NCBI RefSeq assembly: GCF_900100785.1
Contig: NZ_FNCP01000017.1
Location: forward strand, 49,132 to 113,131
Source: Desulfosporosinus hippei DSM 8344
GTDB lineage: Bacteria > Bacillota > Desulfitobacteriia > Desulfitobacteriales > Desulfitobacteriaceae
Length of the DNA: 64,000 nt
Direction: 5' to 3'
The position numbers and the translations under genes are program-made. Shown one piece after another: positions 36,611-45,944 of the stretch. The notes under the pieces are model-generated. The model worked only from the letters and a program-made list of their open reading frames with translations, was not told the DNA's origin and did no database searches. How positions within the stretch are numbered: position 1 is the stretch's first letter; the number at the start of each line of letters is the position of its first letter.

Positions 36611-36800
36611 AGTTATTCCTCCTTTTACTGGTTACCTCAGAGCAGCCGGCTTTAAGTTTGGTGCTTGTGATTTTTTTAACTTCGGTGTTAAATTCGAAAT
36701 TCCTTTATGGATTCCATCACATTTTCTTATGGATAGCACGAAATTTTGGTGATAATAAGGAAATTAAGCATATGAGCAATGCGTTAATTTTTACAATAGC

Positions 36801-36840
36801 AAAAGGCGCATGATCAAAACCACTGATCATGCGCCTTTTT
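36801..36840 (-). terminator. Terminator of the ahcY gene
   Basis: A 16-base stem (AAAAGGCGCATGATCA / TGATCATGCGCCTTTT) with an eight-base loop lies 55 bases past the ahcY stop on the minus strand. Confidence 0.85.
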
Positions 36841-36894
36841 AATTACAACAATTAAGTTTTAATATCTCAAAGAAAACAAATTGGAGAAGTAATA

Positions 36895-38154
36895 TTATGC
36901 TTCAGCACTCCAAGACCCTAGATAAGCTTCCTGTTCCTTAGTCAATTTATCTATTGATAAACCAAGGGACTGTAGTTTTATCATTGCTACTCGCTCATCG
37001 ATTTCTGTATTGACCTGATAGACTTGAGGAGATAATTTATCATAATTTAAAGCAACATATTCTAGCGATAGTGCCTGTAAGGCAAAGGTCATATCCATTA
37101 CTTCGGCAGGATGACCATCCCCGGCAGCCAGATTAACCAAGCGGCCCTCAGCTAAAACATACAATAGATGACCATTAGGAAGAGCATACTCTGTAATGTT
37201 CGTTCTTGCTGCCCTTTCTGAAACAGCGATTTCTTTCAGTTGAGCAACGTTTACTTCTACATCAAAATGTCCGGCATTGCACATAATTGCACCGGATTTC
37301 ATTAAATGAAAGTGCTCCTTATTAATCACATTCATATTGCCTGTAACAGTGATGAAGAAATCTCCATACTTTGCTGCTTCAGCCATGGGCATCACATCGA
37401 AGCCATCCATCAGAGCCTCATTAGCTTTGATAGGATTAATTTCGCAGATGATCACCTTCGCTCCTAATCCTTTGGCCCGCAGAGCCACGCCTTTTCCACA
37501 CCAACCGTAACCAGCAACTACTGCAGTCTTACCGGCAACAACCAAATTAGTCGTTCTCATGATTCCATCCCACACAGATTGACCGGTACCATATCTATTA
37601 TCAAACAAAAACTTACATTGAGCGTCATTCACAGCTATCATCGGAAACTTTAGAACACCATCACGGGCCATTGAATGCAAGCGCAACACACCTGTCGTAG
37701 TTTCCTCAGCTCCGCCTTTAACATTCTTAAGGAGCTCAGGACGAGTGGTATGAATTGTAGAGACTAAATCTCCTCCGTCATCAATAATAAAATCTGGTTC
37801 AGTATCAAGGGCTAGTTGTAGATGAGCATTATACTCCTCATCTGAAGCATTATACCAGGCATGAGCTCCGATTCCACTCGCAACAAGAGCGGCTACTACA
37901 TCATCTTGAGTTGAAAGAGGATTACTGGCAACTACAGTTACCTCGGCTCCCCCAGCTTTGATAACTTGAGCCAAATAAGCGGTCTTAGCTTCCAAATGCA
38001 GGCAGATAACTACTTTTTTACCGGCAAAAGGCTGTTCCTTCTCGAACTCCTCACGAACTTTATTAAGAACTTGCATTCGAGGGATAACCCAATCAATTTT
38101 GCGTCTTCCTTCTGAAGCTAAGGATAAATCTCGAATTGTAAATTTGACATCCAT
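36895..38154 (-). CDS. ahcY: Adenosylhomocysteinase (S-adenosylhomocysteine hydrolase)
   Basis: 419 residues, family-normal length for the bacterial short type. Substrate-site residues fall in HLEAKTAYLAQ and IDDGGDLVSTIHTTRPEL; the NAD-binding loop is AVVAGYGWCGKGVA near residue 205; the tail ends in the Lys-containing stretch typical of the family. It hydrolyses SAH to adenosine and homocysteine, removing the inhibitor of methyltransferases. The RBS GAAGG lies seven bases before the ATG. It probably supports methyl metabolism generally; the upstream class II aldolase gene (204-base gap) need not be in the same operon. Confidence 0.95.
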   Translation of the reverse strand: MDVKFTIRDLSLASEGRRKIDWVIPRMQVLNKVREEFEKEQPFAGKKVVICLHLEAKTAYLAQVIKAGGAEVTVVASNPLSTQDDVVAALVASGIGAHAWYNASDEEYNAHLQLALDTEPDFIIDDGGDLVSTIHTTRPELLKNVKGGAEETTTGVLRLHSMARDGVLKFPMIAVNDAQCKFLFDNRYGTGQSVWDGIMRTTNLVVAGKTAVVAGYGWCGKGVALRAKGLGAKVIICEINPIKANEALMDGFDVMPMAEAAKYGDFFITVTGNMNVINKEHFHLMKSGAIMCNAGHFDVEVNVAQLKEIAVSERAARTNITEYALPNGHLLYVLAEGRLVNLAAGDGHPAEVMDMTFALQALSLEYVALNYDKLSPQVYQVNTEIDERVAMIKLQSLGLSIDKLTKEQEAYLGSWSAEA

Positions 38155-38358
38155 TTGTAAAAACCTTCTTTCGTAATGCTCAATATTTTGATTTGGGATC
38201 AGAATTCAATCTTTAAACTGACCACCGCAACGTCAACGTAATACAATCTATTGAGATTTATTATATGCTGTTAAAGCAAATATGTGTTGTCCTACTGATT
38301 ATACTCTAAAAGGGTGCTCGTCTTCAAACTGTTACCGTGCTAAGATAAATCTTCAATC

Positions 38359-39009
38359 TCAGCCCTGGCTATAAACCTCCAAGTAAAATTTCCTCATCCC
38401 GTCGATATCCTCTTGCGGCAATTCAACCACTCCCCCCATCATCTGGGCAAGAAGAACGATTTGGGCTGATTTTTCTACAATTTGGCAGACTTTTAGAGCT
38501 TCATCCAGATTACGCCCAACACCAAGCATACCGTGATTTGCCAGCAATACAGCATAACGCCCTTCTAGAGCTTTCACTGTGTTAATCCCTAACTGTTCTG
38601 TTCCTGGTAAAGCATAGTTATTGACCCGTACATTACCACCCGCAATTTGGACTAAATCCTCAACCGCTCCGGGGATTTCTTTTCTGGCCACTGCCATGGC
38701 AGTGGCGTAGGCACTGTGGGTATGTATTATTGCCTCAACATCCTGGCGAGCTTTATAAATTGATAAATGCAAAGGTACTTCGACGGAAGGTTTTCGATTC
38801 CCACTCACAATATTTCCGTCCAAGTCCAATACTACTATATCCTCAGGCTCTAGGGTGTTGTAACTCATTCCTGACGGAGTTATTGCTATACAATTCTCAC
38901 CCGTAATTCGACAACTAATATTCCCCCAAGTTCCGATGGTAAGATTTGCAGCAAGTATTTCTTTCCCCTTCTCGACGACTTTTTTGCGGGCAGCCAATTG
39001 TTGATCCAT
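38359..39009 (-). CDS. Class II aldolase/adducin family protein
   Basis: 216 residues, ATG behind AAGGAGG. The metal ligands of the family are visible: HTHSAYA (two His), LLANHGM (third His), and a conserved Glu in PSVEVPLH. The family includes L-fuculose-1-phosphate and L-ribulose-5-phosphate enzymes and 5-deoxyribulose-phosphate aldolases used in 5-deoxyadenosine salvage; the sequence alone does not choose. It is the last gene of the 39-44 kb group on the minus strand, 18 bases after the response regulator, and its next neighbour is ahcY, which also handles adenosyl compounds. Confidence 0.82.
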   Translation of the reverse strand: MDQQLAARKKVVEKGKEILAANLTIGTWGNISCRITGENCIAITPSGMSYNTLEPEDIVVLDLDGNIVSGNRKPSVEVPLHLSIYKARQDVEAIIHTHSAYATAMAVARKEIPGAVEDLVQIAGGNVRVNNYALPGTEQLGINTVKALEGRYAVLLANHGMLGVGRNLDEALKVCQIVEKSAQIVLLAQMMGGVVELPQEDIDGMRKFYLEVYSQG

Positions 39010-39027
39010 TTTGTCCTCCTTAACAAC

Positions 39028-39729
39028 TTATACTCTAAACCTATACCCTGCTCCCCATACTGTTTCAATATATTGTGGATTCGATAAATCGCTCTCAATC
39101 TTTTCACGAATTCTAGCAATGTGAACAGTGACTGTGGCAGAATCCCCCAAAGCATCCAATCCCCATACTCGCTCAAACAGTTCTTCACGCCCAAATACTC
39201 TGTTTGGATTTTGGGCCATATACAATAATAAGGCATATTCTTTCTGGGCTAGATTTACTTCCTTACCCATCACGAAAACTCTATGAGAGTCTATATCAAT
39301 TTTAAGGCCACGAATTGACAAGGCATTGGTTTTTCTTGCCCCTTCACTAAATCTAAGCTTCAATCTTTCATAGTTTTCCAAATGAGCTTTTACTCTCGCC
39401 ACTAATTCGCCGGGGCTAAATGGTTTTGTTATATAATCATCTGCCCCTAAGCTTAAACCTTTAATCTTGTCGATTTCTTCTTTTTTTGCAGAGACTAAAA
39501 GAACGGGGACATCTTTATCATCTTTCAAATTACGTAATATTTCTAACCCATCCATTCCGGGTAGCATTATATCTAAAATAAGCAGATCAACTTTATTATC
39601 TTGAAAGGCCTTTAACCCATCCATCCCATTGTTATAAACATTAACTTCAAATCCAGCAACCTCAAGATAATCCTTTTGCAACTCAGCAATACTTTGGTCA
39701 TCCTCAACGATTAAAATCTTCTTTTTCAT
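39028..39729 (-). CDS. OmpR/PhoB-family response regulator
   Basis: 233 residues. The receiver domain has the acidic pair EDD near residue 8, the phosphorylation Asp in LLILDIMLPGMDG near residue 53, Thr/Ser in LLVSAKK and Lys in TKPFSPGELVARV. The C-terminal winged helix ends RIREKIESDLSNPQYIETVWGAGYRF, the OmpR signature. It follows its kinase by 12 bases. Its probable targets are the ABC transporter and the secreted-protein gene in the same cluster. Confidence 0.95.
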   Translation of the reverse strand: MKKKILIVEDDQSIAELQKDYLEVAGFEVNVYNNGMDGLKAFQDNKVDLLILDIMLPGMDGLEILRNLKDDKDVPVLLVSAKKEEIDKIKGLSLGADDYITKPFSPGELVARVKAHLENYERLKLRFSEGARKTNALSIRGLKIDIDSHRVFVMGKEVNLAQKEYALLLYMAQNPNRVFGREELFERVWGLDALGDSATVTVHIARIREKIESDLSNPQYIETVWGAGYRFRV

Positions 39730-39741
39730 TTCTTTCCCCCA

Positions 39742-41163
39742 TCATGACTTACTCAGTGAGATCATGATACTAGTCCCTTCTTTTCCATGACTGACGGCCC
39801 ATACTCTACCATTATGCCCTTCAATAATCTGCTTGGCAATAGCCAGCCCTAAACCGCTGCCTTTGCTGCGTGCTGCATCTGATCGATAAAATCGATCAAA
39901 AATATGAGGTAAATCTTGCTCCTTAATCCCTGATCCGTTATCACGCAGCTCGATAATTATACTTGATATGGTATCTCGAAGAAAAACTGAGATTTCACCC
40001 TGACCAGGGCTCATGTATTTGCAAGAGTTATCCAAAATGTTCATAATGACACGTCTCATTCGTTCACGATCTATTAACACGTGTTGTTGCTGATTCAATT
40101 CATTAGAAAAAGAAACTTTGATATTGTTACGTTCTAACTCGGGTTCATTTTCTAAAATACAAGACTGGAGATAATCTACAATATCTATTCTTTCAAAATC
40201 AAAAGGAATTTGGTTTAAATCTAACTTAGCATAGAGGAGGAGATCATCAATCATTTGATCAATTTGATGTGCTTTTAAGGCAATAGTTTTTAAGTAGCGC
40301 TCAATCTTCTCTGGATTACTTGCTATTCCGTCTAAAATCCCTTCTACATATCCTTTTATCGATGTTACAGGCGTTTTTAAGTCATGCGAAATACTCGAAA
40401 CCAGCAGTTTACGATTATCTTCATACTTTAATTGAGTGTGAACTGAGTCTTTAAGTTTAATACGCATGAGTTCTAAATCACGGCATAATGCCTGTATCTC
40501 CTTATCCCCTTCCTCTCCAATCGAGTAATCTAGATTCCCCTTGGAAATTTCCGCTGCAGCGCTTTGCAAGGTGTGGAGAGGATTAATAATGCTTCGAGAA
40601 AATTGATAGAGAACGATAATATTTGTGAACACAAAGGTCAGAATAAATGATACAACCAGCAATAATAGTAAACTGTTCATACTATTCTCATGATCTACAG
40701 GCAGAAGCAACAAAGCAACTCCTAAAGATCCATCTTTGTAATTAATATCAACCTTCTGAACTGAATAAGAGGTATTATCAATACTTAAATGTTCACTTTT
40801 TCCAGCGATGTCGCTTACTTCTAGAGCTTTGGCCACCTCAATTTTCGAAAAACTCCTGGATGAAAATTTAATGTCATCATCCTTTATTAAAAGCAACTCG
40901 CCATGTATTGCTTGAAGTTGCTCTAACAAGTATTTCTGATAACTTATTTCATCGAAGACCTCAGGTGTTCTCCTCCAAGTACTAGTTTCACTTATTAACT
41001 CGAACTTAAGCATTGACTGCTTTTGCTGGTGCTCATAAGAAAAACCAATTCCGAATAATTTGCCAAATACAAAAAAAACAGCCAACGCAATAATAACAGT
41101 AGTAATCATTGGGATCACTACTGTCGATGCATTAGCTAAAATTAAACGTGTTTTAAGCTTCAT
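39742..41163 (-). CDS. Sensor histidine kinase
   Basis: 473 residues; ATG behind AAGGTGA. Two transmembrane helices (residues 12-35 and about 163-185) flank an extracytoplasmic loop of about 125 residues; then HAMP, the H box SSISHDLKTPVTSIKGYVEG, N box ILDNSCKYM, G1 LRDNGSGI and G2 GSGLGLAIAKQII. It is an HPK1-type kinase paired with the response regulator 12 bases downstream. The extracytoplasmic sensor is not a family I recognise, so the signal (peptide antibiotic or cell-envelope stress) is inferred from the ABC transporter next to it. Confidence 0.95.
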   Translation of the reverse strand: MKLKTRLILANASTVVIPMITTVIIALAVFFVFGKLFGIGFSYEHQQKQSMLKFELISETSTWRRTPEVFDEISYQKYLLEQLQAIHGELLLIKDDDIKFSSRSFSKIEVAKALEVSDIAGKSEHLSIDNTSYSVQKVDINYKDGSLGVALLLLPVDHENSMNSLLLLLVVSFILTFVFTNIIVLYQFSRSIINPLHTLQSAAAEISKGNLDYSIGEEGDKEIQALCRDLELMRIKLKDSVHTQLKYEDNRKLLVSSISHDLKTPVTSIKGYVEGILDGIASNPEKIERYLKTIALKAHQIDQMIDDLLLYAKLDLNQIPFDFERIDIVDYLQSCILENEPELERNNIKVSFSNELNQQQHVLIDRERMRRVIMNILDNSCKYMSPGQGEISVFLRDTISSIIIELRDNGSGIKEQDLPHIFDRFYRSDAARSKGSGLGLAIAKQIIEGHNGRVWAVSHGKEGTSIMISLSKS

Positions 41164-41175
41164 GACGTCGTCACC

Positions 41176-41928
41176 TTAGAATTCTTTTTTATCAAAGATA
41201 TAGAAACCTGCCGAGAACAACATAATTCCAGATCCCAGCATTATTAGAAACTGACGGGCGATCTTAGCAAGAGGAAATGAATTAACCAAAAATAGATTAT
41301 ACCAATCAAGTTGGGTAGTCAAGAATAAACTAGAATACTGGGAAAAGAGTAACCCCAGTACCTTAAACGCGAGAAAGATTAAGATTGATATGAAAAATAC
41401 GGCAATTCCACTCCTAAAGATATTCGCTAAGAGAACAATTCCTAAGGCTAAAACTGTCATGGGAAGAATACTAACCAGGTAGGAAAAGACTGTTCTCCCC
41501 AAAGAATCAAAGGACGCTGAATTGGCATTGAATATAAATCCTGCAAGCATTGAAAAAACAAGCAGAAGAAGAAGCGCTCCCAAGATAAATAAGACTATTG
41601 ATGTAATCTTAGCTGTATAGATCTTAAACCTACTGATAGGTCGAGTAAGAGTAATGCGCATACTGTTTTGGCTAAACTCTCCCGAAAAACTGTCAATTGT
41701 TACCAATGCTGTAAACAAGGGCAATATGGTGTTCACTACTACAGACAAAACGAGCATAGGAAATTCTACACTTCCCGTTCCTCTAAGTCCAAATCCACTT
41801 CTTACTCCCACAATCACCAACTGTCCGATAACAATTACGGCAAGAGACAGCAAAATGGCAACTAATACTTTTTTCTTTCTGTAGAGCTTCTCAATTTCAT
41901 TTAGAAGCGCTGCTTGAAACACGGCCAT
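41176..41928 (-). CDS. ABC transporter permease (ABC-2 type)
   Basis: 250 residues with six membrane segments beginning VAILLSLAVIVIGQLVIVG and including SMRITLTRPISRFKIYTAKI, the conserved cytoplasmic loop of the ABC-2 family. It overlaps the ATPase gene by 32 bases, a sign of co-translation. Such pairs, with a two-component system beside them, often export or resist antimicrobial peptides (BceAB/BcrAB types), but the substrate is not shown by the sequence. Confidence 0.85.
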   Translation of the reverse strand: MAVFQAALLNEIEKLYRKKKVLVAILLSLAVIVIGQLVIVGVRSGFGLRGTGSVEFPMLVLSVVVNTILPLFTALVTIDSFSGEFSQNSMRITLTRPISRFKIYTAKITSIVLFILGALLLLLVFSMLAGFIFNANSASFDSLGRTVFSYLVSILPMTVLALGIVLLANIFRSGIAVFFISILIFLAFKVLGLLFSQYSSLFLTTQLDWYNLFLVNSFPLAKIARQFLIMLGSGIMLFSAGFYIFDKKEF

Positions 41929-42640
41929 TTCTCTCTACCTCACTTACAAAGTAATTTTCAAGTGTCGCATAGTTCTTTAAAATCGCATCAGTATTTTCGA
42001 CATTTAGTATTCTTCCATTGTAGATTACACCGATTCGGTTACAGGTTAACTCCACATCGTGAATTAAGTGACTGGAAATAAAAAATGTCGTTTGTTCCTT
42101 TTCCGCTAAGCTCTGAATCATTTTACGAATATCAATCATTCCCTCGACATCAAGCCCATTTAGAGGCTCATCAAGAATAACAACCTTTGGTCTCGATAAT
42201 ACGGCGGCAGCCAGACCTAAGCGTTGCTTCATCCCTAAAGAGAATTTTTTCGTCTTTTCATGTTTAAATTTGTACATGCCGGTTAGTTCTAAGACCTCAT
42301 CAATTCTTTTATTATCTACATCGGGATAATAACGAGCTATTTGTTTCAGATTTTCAAAGGCACTTAAGAATTGGTAAGACTCTGCAATTTCAATCAAACA
42401 TCCCACCTTGGCCATAGCTTTTTCATACTCTTCTATGACACTATGACCCATGATTTTTACATCCCCATTTTCCGGTCGAATCAGTCCAGTCATGATTTTC
42501 ATGGCCGTTGTTTTTCCGGCACCATTGGGCCCAAGAAATCCAAAGATATCCCCTTTATAAATATCCAGATTTAAATCGTATATTCCACGACCATTTCCGT
42601 ATGTTTTCGTCAAGTTTATAATCTCAATAACCTTTTCCAT
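41897..42640 (-). CDS. ABC transporter ATP-binding protein
   Basis: 247 residues. Walker A FLGPNGAGKTTAMKI, Q loop, signature FSLGMKQRLGLAAAV, Walker B VVILDEPLNGLD and the switch His in FFISSHLIHDVELT are all present. It belongs to the BcrA-like multidrug/antibiotic export branch. It is the first gene of an operon that continues into the permease, kinase and response regulator. A stem-loop lies between it and the secreted-protein gene. Confidence 0.92.
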   Translation of the reverse strand: MEKVIEIINLTKTYGNGRGIYDLNLDIYKGDIFGFLGPNGAGKTTAMKIMTGLIRPENGDVKIMGHSVIEEYEKAMAKVGCLIEIAESYQFLSAFENLKQIARYYPDVDNKRIDEVLELTGMYKFKHEKTKKFSLGMKQRLGLAAAVLSRPKVVILDEPLNGLDVEGMIDIRKMIQSLAEKEQTTFFISSHLIHDVELTCNRIGVIYNGRILNVENTDAILKNYATLENYFVSEVERNGRVSSSASK

Positions 42641-42669
42641 GTCTGACCTCCATCATGAGAAGCTAAGGC

Positions 42670-42695
42670 GACTGCCGAGAAGTATCCCGGCAGTC
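42670..42695 (-). other. Stem-loop between the secreted-protein gene and the ABC operon
   Basis: A perfect eight-base stem (GACTGCCG / CGGCAGTC) with a ten-base loop lies in the 75-base gap. There is no T-run, so it may attenuate or stabilise transcripts. Confidence 0.4.
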
Positions 42696-42715
42696 CTCAG
42701 CTAGCGCTTATATTG

Positions 42716-43978
42716 TTAATCTAAATCTGGGCTAAACGAGGCATCAAACATTAATCCTCCAGCATATGGCGAATTCATATTGTGGATATTAAAGTTTACT
42801 TTCCCATCATACTCACTAAAATAAATGTTGCCTCGTACTTTTTCACCGGATTTGGTGGTACTCTCAAAGTCTGCATTTCCTCGTTGATCCTTCTCAATTT
42901 GAGCAGCAAAGGTTAGCTCACTGAAATCGGAGGCATAATTTTCAAATCCTTGCTTGAATGTCTCGGAATATCGACCCGCAACATTTTTATTATCCATCTT
43001 AGTGATGTCAAGGGTCCTTTCACCAACTTTAACGAACTTTCCGTCTTTCTCAATCACGATATCATTTTTGAACTTACCGATAAACTTCTCTGGATTGGAG
43101 ATCTCAGAATCGGAATAATCTTTGGCAACGTTCTTGATTACTTTCTTTCCTTCAAGATTTGGTTTCGAAACCTCAGTGGAGTTAATATCTTTAACTTTAA
43201 TTAGGGCCTCGATCGAAATCTCATGAACTGTTCCCTGTTCATCTTTACCTGATAATATTGCAGTACCTAGAATACTCTCCATTACTCCATCAGGGTTTAC
43301 CTTAGCTGATCCTGTTACTTCTTTAACAAAGACATCCTTTGTTAAATGTGGCATGCTACTTCCTTGATTGCCATTGCCGTTAAACTCTTGCTTTAACTGA
43401 AATGATGCTACAGCATTGATTAAGGACGGAATTTGTACTTCAGTAAGAGAACCGGTTAAAGTTTTACTTCCATCTGAATTTTCCGCGACTACAACATGAT
43501 CTTTTAGACTGCCTACGAGAGCGTCAGCAATTTTTTCGAGATCTTCAGCTTCTTCCTCTTTAAACGGATTACTAAAAATTTCTTCTTTTCTTTCCTTGGT
43601 ATATTCAGTTATGTAATAAGTTTGATCACCGGCAGATGTATGAATAACAGTGGTTTTATCCGAATAGCTTTGGGAGGAACTCTTATCTCCGTTAAGACTC
43701 AAGCCTGTTGATATACTTTCAGAAGCACTTTTCTTTCTATCGAACTTCCCTATTTCGTTATTATTCATGATCGTTTTTCCATTATCCTTGAGAGCCATAG
43801 AAAAGTCCAAAGTGAAGCTGTCATATTTCTCACTGGTTTGCTCCGCTGTTAGTTTAATGGAGTCCTTAAGTTCCTCGTATCCGCTTTTACTTGTAATATC
43901 AGCTAGAGCCGTTGTGGCTAACAACAGAGTACCTACTGTAAAACTTACAAGCGTTGCTGTTTTCTTCTTAAATTTCAT
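42716..43978 (-). CDS. Secreted protein of unknown function near a two-component/ABC system
   Basis: 420 residues from the ATG at 43978, nine bases after AAGGAG; a TTG start three codons earlier touches that site. A signal peptide is evident (MKFKKKTATLVSFTVGTLLLATTALA). The mature protein is charged and Ser/Asp/Lys-rich, with no recognised domain, cysteines or repeats. It lies first in the cluster and is transcribed toward the ABC and two-component genes. It might be an extracellular sensor or immunity protein for that system; this is inference from position only. Confidence 0.7.
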   Translation of the reverse strand: MKFKKKTATLVSFTVGTLLLATTALADITSKSGYEELKDSIKLTAEQTSEKYDSFTLDFSMALKDNGKTIMNNNEIGKFDRKKSASESISTGLSLNGDKSSSQSYSDKTTVIHTSAGDQTYYITEYTKERKEEIFSNPFKEEEAEDLEKIADALVGSLKDHVVVAENSDGSKTLTGSLTEVQIPSLINAVASFQLKQEFNGNGNQGSSMPHLTKDVFVKEVTGSAKVNPDGVMESILGTAILSGKDEQGTVHEISIEALIKVKDINSTEVSKPNLEGKKVIKNVAKDYSDSEISNPEKFIGKFKNDIVIEKDGKFVKVGERTLDITKMDNKNVAGRYSETFKQGFENYASDFSELTFAAQIEKDQRGNADFESTTKSGEKVRGNIYFSEYDGKVNFNIHNMNSPYAGGLMFDASFSPDLD

Positions 43979-44103
43979 CCATGCCAACTCCTTATATTTT
44001 GTAGATCCTAACTATAGTTTAAACCAGTAGTCTTGAATTTCCCTAAACAGTCTATAAACAAATTATAAACTATTTTTCTCAATTTCAGCCACAAACAAAA
44101 TTA

Positions 44104-44141
44104 GGATTCCAGTCGGCATACTTATTCCGACGTTGGAATCC
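44104..44141 (-). terminator. Hairpin terminator past the DUF350 cluster
   Basis: A long stem (GGATTCCA...GTCGG / CCGAC...TGGAATCC) is followed on the minus strand by TAATTTTGTTTG, 85 bases past the DUF350 gene stop. Confidence 0.6.
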
Positions 44142-44177
44142 ACATTAGTTATGATCATATGGCGCTATTAATCGATT

Positions 44178-44224
44178 CTTAGTCAATCAATTAAGTGACT
44201 ATTGACTATTGACTATTGACTAAG
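44178..44224. repeat. Short tandem repeat GACTATT within an inverted repeat
   Basis: GACTATT occurs three times plus GACT at 44197-44221. The ends CTTAGTCAAT (44178-44187) and ATTGACTAAG (44215-44224) form a perfect ten-base inverted repeat. It touches the DUF350 gene's 3' end and may fold into a hairpin. Confidence 0.5.
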
Positions 44225-44226
44225 AA

Positions 44227-44652
44227 CTAATAACTAATTAATGAAGCCATCAAAATTCCAGTCGCAACACTTAAACAAAAGGAGAAAATACCTACTGCAA
44301 TATTCCCATTAGGAATTTCCTGCCGCACTTTTATAGCAGGCGTTAATAGTTCAAACAACCAATACACTATGATTAGAGAAATAGTTCCGGTCATTGTCCA
44401 AACAATCATGTCCCAGAGATCGATTGAGTGGTAAATGGCAGAGGCAAGCAAGATTGCTGTTCCTAATACTTTACCGCCAAGATCAAAGGCCACAGCTTTT
44501 GCTGCTGACACTTTACGTAGGTTATCCAAATCATCCCCATCAGCAAGGATTTTAAATTCTTTATAGGGTGTAGTTACCGAAAACAGAGCCATCGAGATAA
44601 TCATTAAGGGAATCGTTACACCTAAATACATTAAAAAATTCATTAAATACAT
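44227..44652 (-). CDS. DUF350 membrane protein (YjfL-like)
   Basis: 141 residues from the ATG at 44652, seven bases after GAGGTGGG. Four hydrophobic segments are present, with a DUF350-typical sequence (VSAAKAVAFDLGGKVLGTAILLASAIYHS near residues 50-78; ELLTPAIKVRQEIPNGNIAVGIFSF). Its gene follows the ATP-grasp gene by 26 bases on the same strand. DUF350 proteins accompany glutathionylspermidine-synthase-like enzymes and small lipoproteins in E. coli (yjfL/yjfC area), so this appears to be the same conserved module. Function is unknown. Confidence 0.82.
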   Translation of the reverse strand: MYLMNFLMYLGVTIPLMIISMALFSVTTPYKEFKILADGDDLDNLRKVSAAKAVAFDLGGKVLGTAILLASAIYHSIDLWDMIVWTMTGTISLIIVYWLFELLTPAIKVRQEIPNGNIAVGIFSFCLSVATGILMASLISY

Positions 44653-44678
44653 GTATATTCCCACCTCAACCTTTTCAG

Positions 44679-45944
44679 TTATTCTTTGTAAGAACGTTCA
44701 ACTTGTTTTACTCCGGTAGGTAAATAGCATGCTAAATTGCCTGTTATTCTACCACCTATCCGCGCACTTATTGCAGATGCTTTTCCTCCAACTAAGAAGG
44801 AACCCCAAAGCAATCTGCCTCTAAACAGTCCATTCTCTGTATTACATTCAACTTCTTCCATCTCGACTCGTTTCTGAAAGACCATAGGCTGGTCCCAATA
44901 ACAACTATCATTGTCTTTTTCAACTAGCTCGCCGTTTGATTCATATAAACTAACTGCTCCGCCTTCTCGCCCAAATACCGGTTTCGTAACATACGCAGCC
45001 TTATCTAGGAAATGGTTTTCCATGTATGTGGGAAGCATATACTTTTCAATTAAGTGATGCTCAGTAGGAGTAAAAAACTCACCTGCTTCGTGTAAATTCC
45101 AGATGAGACTAAGAAGAGCCTTTGATTGAGCGGCAAAAGCTGATGGAGGGTTAATTATTGCCAGCTTTTCTCTAGCTACAAGATCAAGAACATGAGCTCC
45201 CGTTGGATAATTATCCACTTCATCCTTATCTTCAACTAGTTTCTCTAAAGCATGAAGCCGATACCATACGTCAATGGGTAAGAGCTGATCGTTAATTAAT
45301 GCACACAATCGATCATCAAAGATCCTCAAGTCTTCAAGAGGAACAAATTTTGCTGTGAGTCCTGATTGCTTCATTAAGTATTTCACAGTATCTCTGTCCT
45401 CATCGTGCCATCCCAAAGCACTAAACACTATTGAATCTATAGCATAACCAAGCTCTTTATAGGATTGAAGCATCTCTCTAAAAGCATCTCGGATATTAAC
45501 TTCCATCCCTTCATTTAGGCTTTGAGCGCCGAAAAATGAACTTGCTTTTTGATTAACAAAGAACGCTTCGACAACACTTGTTGGTGTATCAGAGTTAAAC
45601 TCTATCATTTTCAATCCTTCGGAGGTGTTAATGAAATCAAAACGACCTATGGCTGTCACCAGATCAGGCTTCACAACAACACGAGCTGCGGGGATCGCTT
45701 CCTTGGGAATTCCCAATTCCATCAATAGCGCTTCATCTGCAGTTTGGACAGCATAGACAGTTTTTGCAAAAATCTTACCTAATGCTTCAGTTGCCCAGGC
45801 AATTTCCTTGCGAAATTCAGGACTTATATAATGAATTCCAGCCAATCCATACTCTACCCCATCTATACGATCCCAAGAAAAAACTGTCCTTAACGGTGTG
45901 TAAAGCAGTTCCCTGAGCTTTGAATAGGACAGCTCAGCTGGCAC
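44679..45944 (-). CDS. Glutathionylspermidine-synthase-like ATP-grasp protein
   Basis: 421 residues from a GTG at 45944 behind GGGGG, eight bases away; an earlier GTG lacks that spacing. The pre-ATP-grasp/ATP-grasp signatures are visible: IEFNSDTPTSVVEAFFVNQ near 115, KYLMKQSGLTAKFVPLEDLRI in the middle and KPVFGREGGAVSLYE near 325, ending with the family's GGRITGNLACYLPTGV. The family joins an amine and a carboxylate (in E. coli, glutathione to spermidine). Without glutathione in most Firmicutes, the actual substrates are unknown. The gene overlaps the lipoprotein gene upstream. Confidence 0.82.
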   Translation of the reverse strand: MPAELSYSKLRELLYTPLRTVFSWDRIDGVEYGLAGIHYISPEFRKEIAWATEALGKIFAKTVYAVQTADEALLMELGIPKEAIPAARVVVKPDLVTAIGRFDFINTSEGLKMIEFNSDTPTSVVEAFFVNQKASSFFGAQSLNEGMEVNIRDAFREMLQSYKELGYAIDSIVFSALGWHDEDRDTVKYLMKQSGLTAKFVPLEDLRIFDDRLCALINDQLLPIDVWYRLHALEKLVEDKDEVDNYPTGAHVLDLVAREKLAIINPPSAFAAQSKALLSLIWNLHEAGEFFTPTEHHLIEKYMLPTYMENHFLDKAAYVTKPVFGREGGAVSLYESNGELVEKDNDSCYWDQPMVFQKRVEMEEVECNTENGLFRGRLLWGSFLVGGKASAISARIGGRITGNLACYLPTGVKQVERSYKE

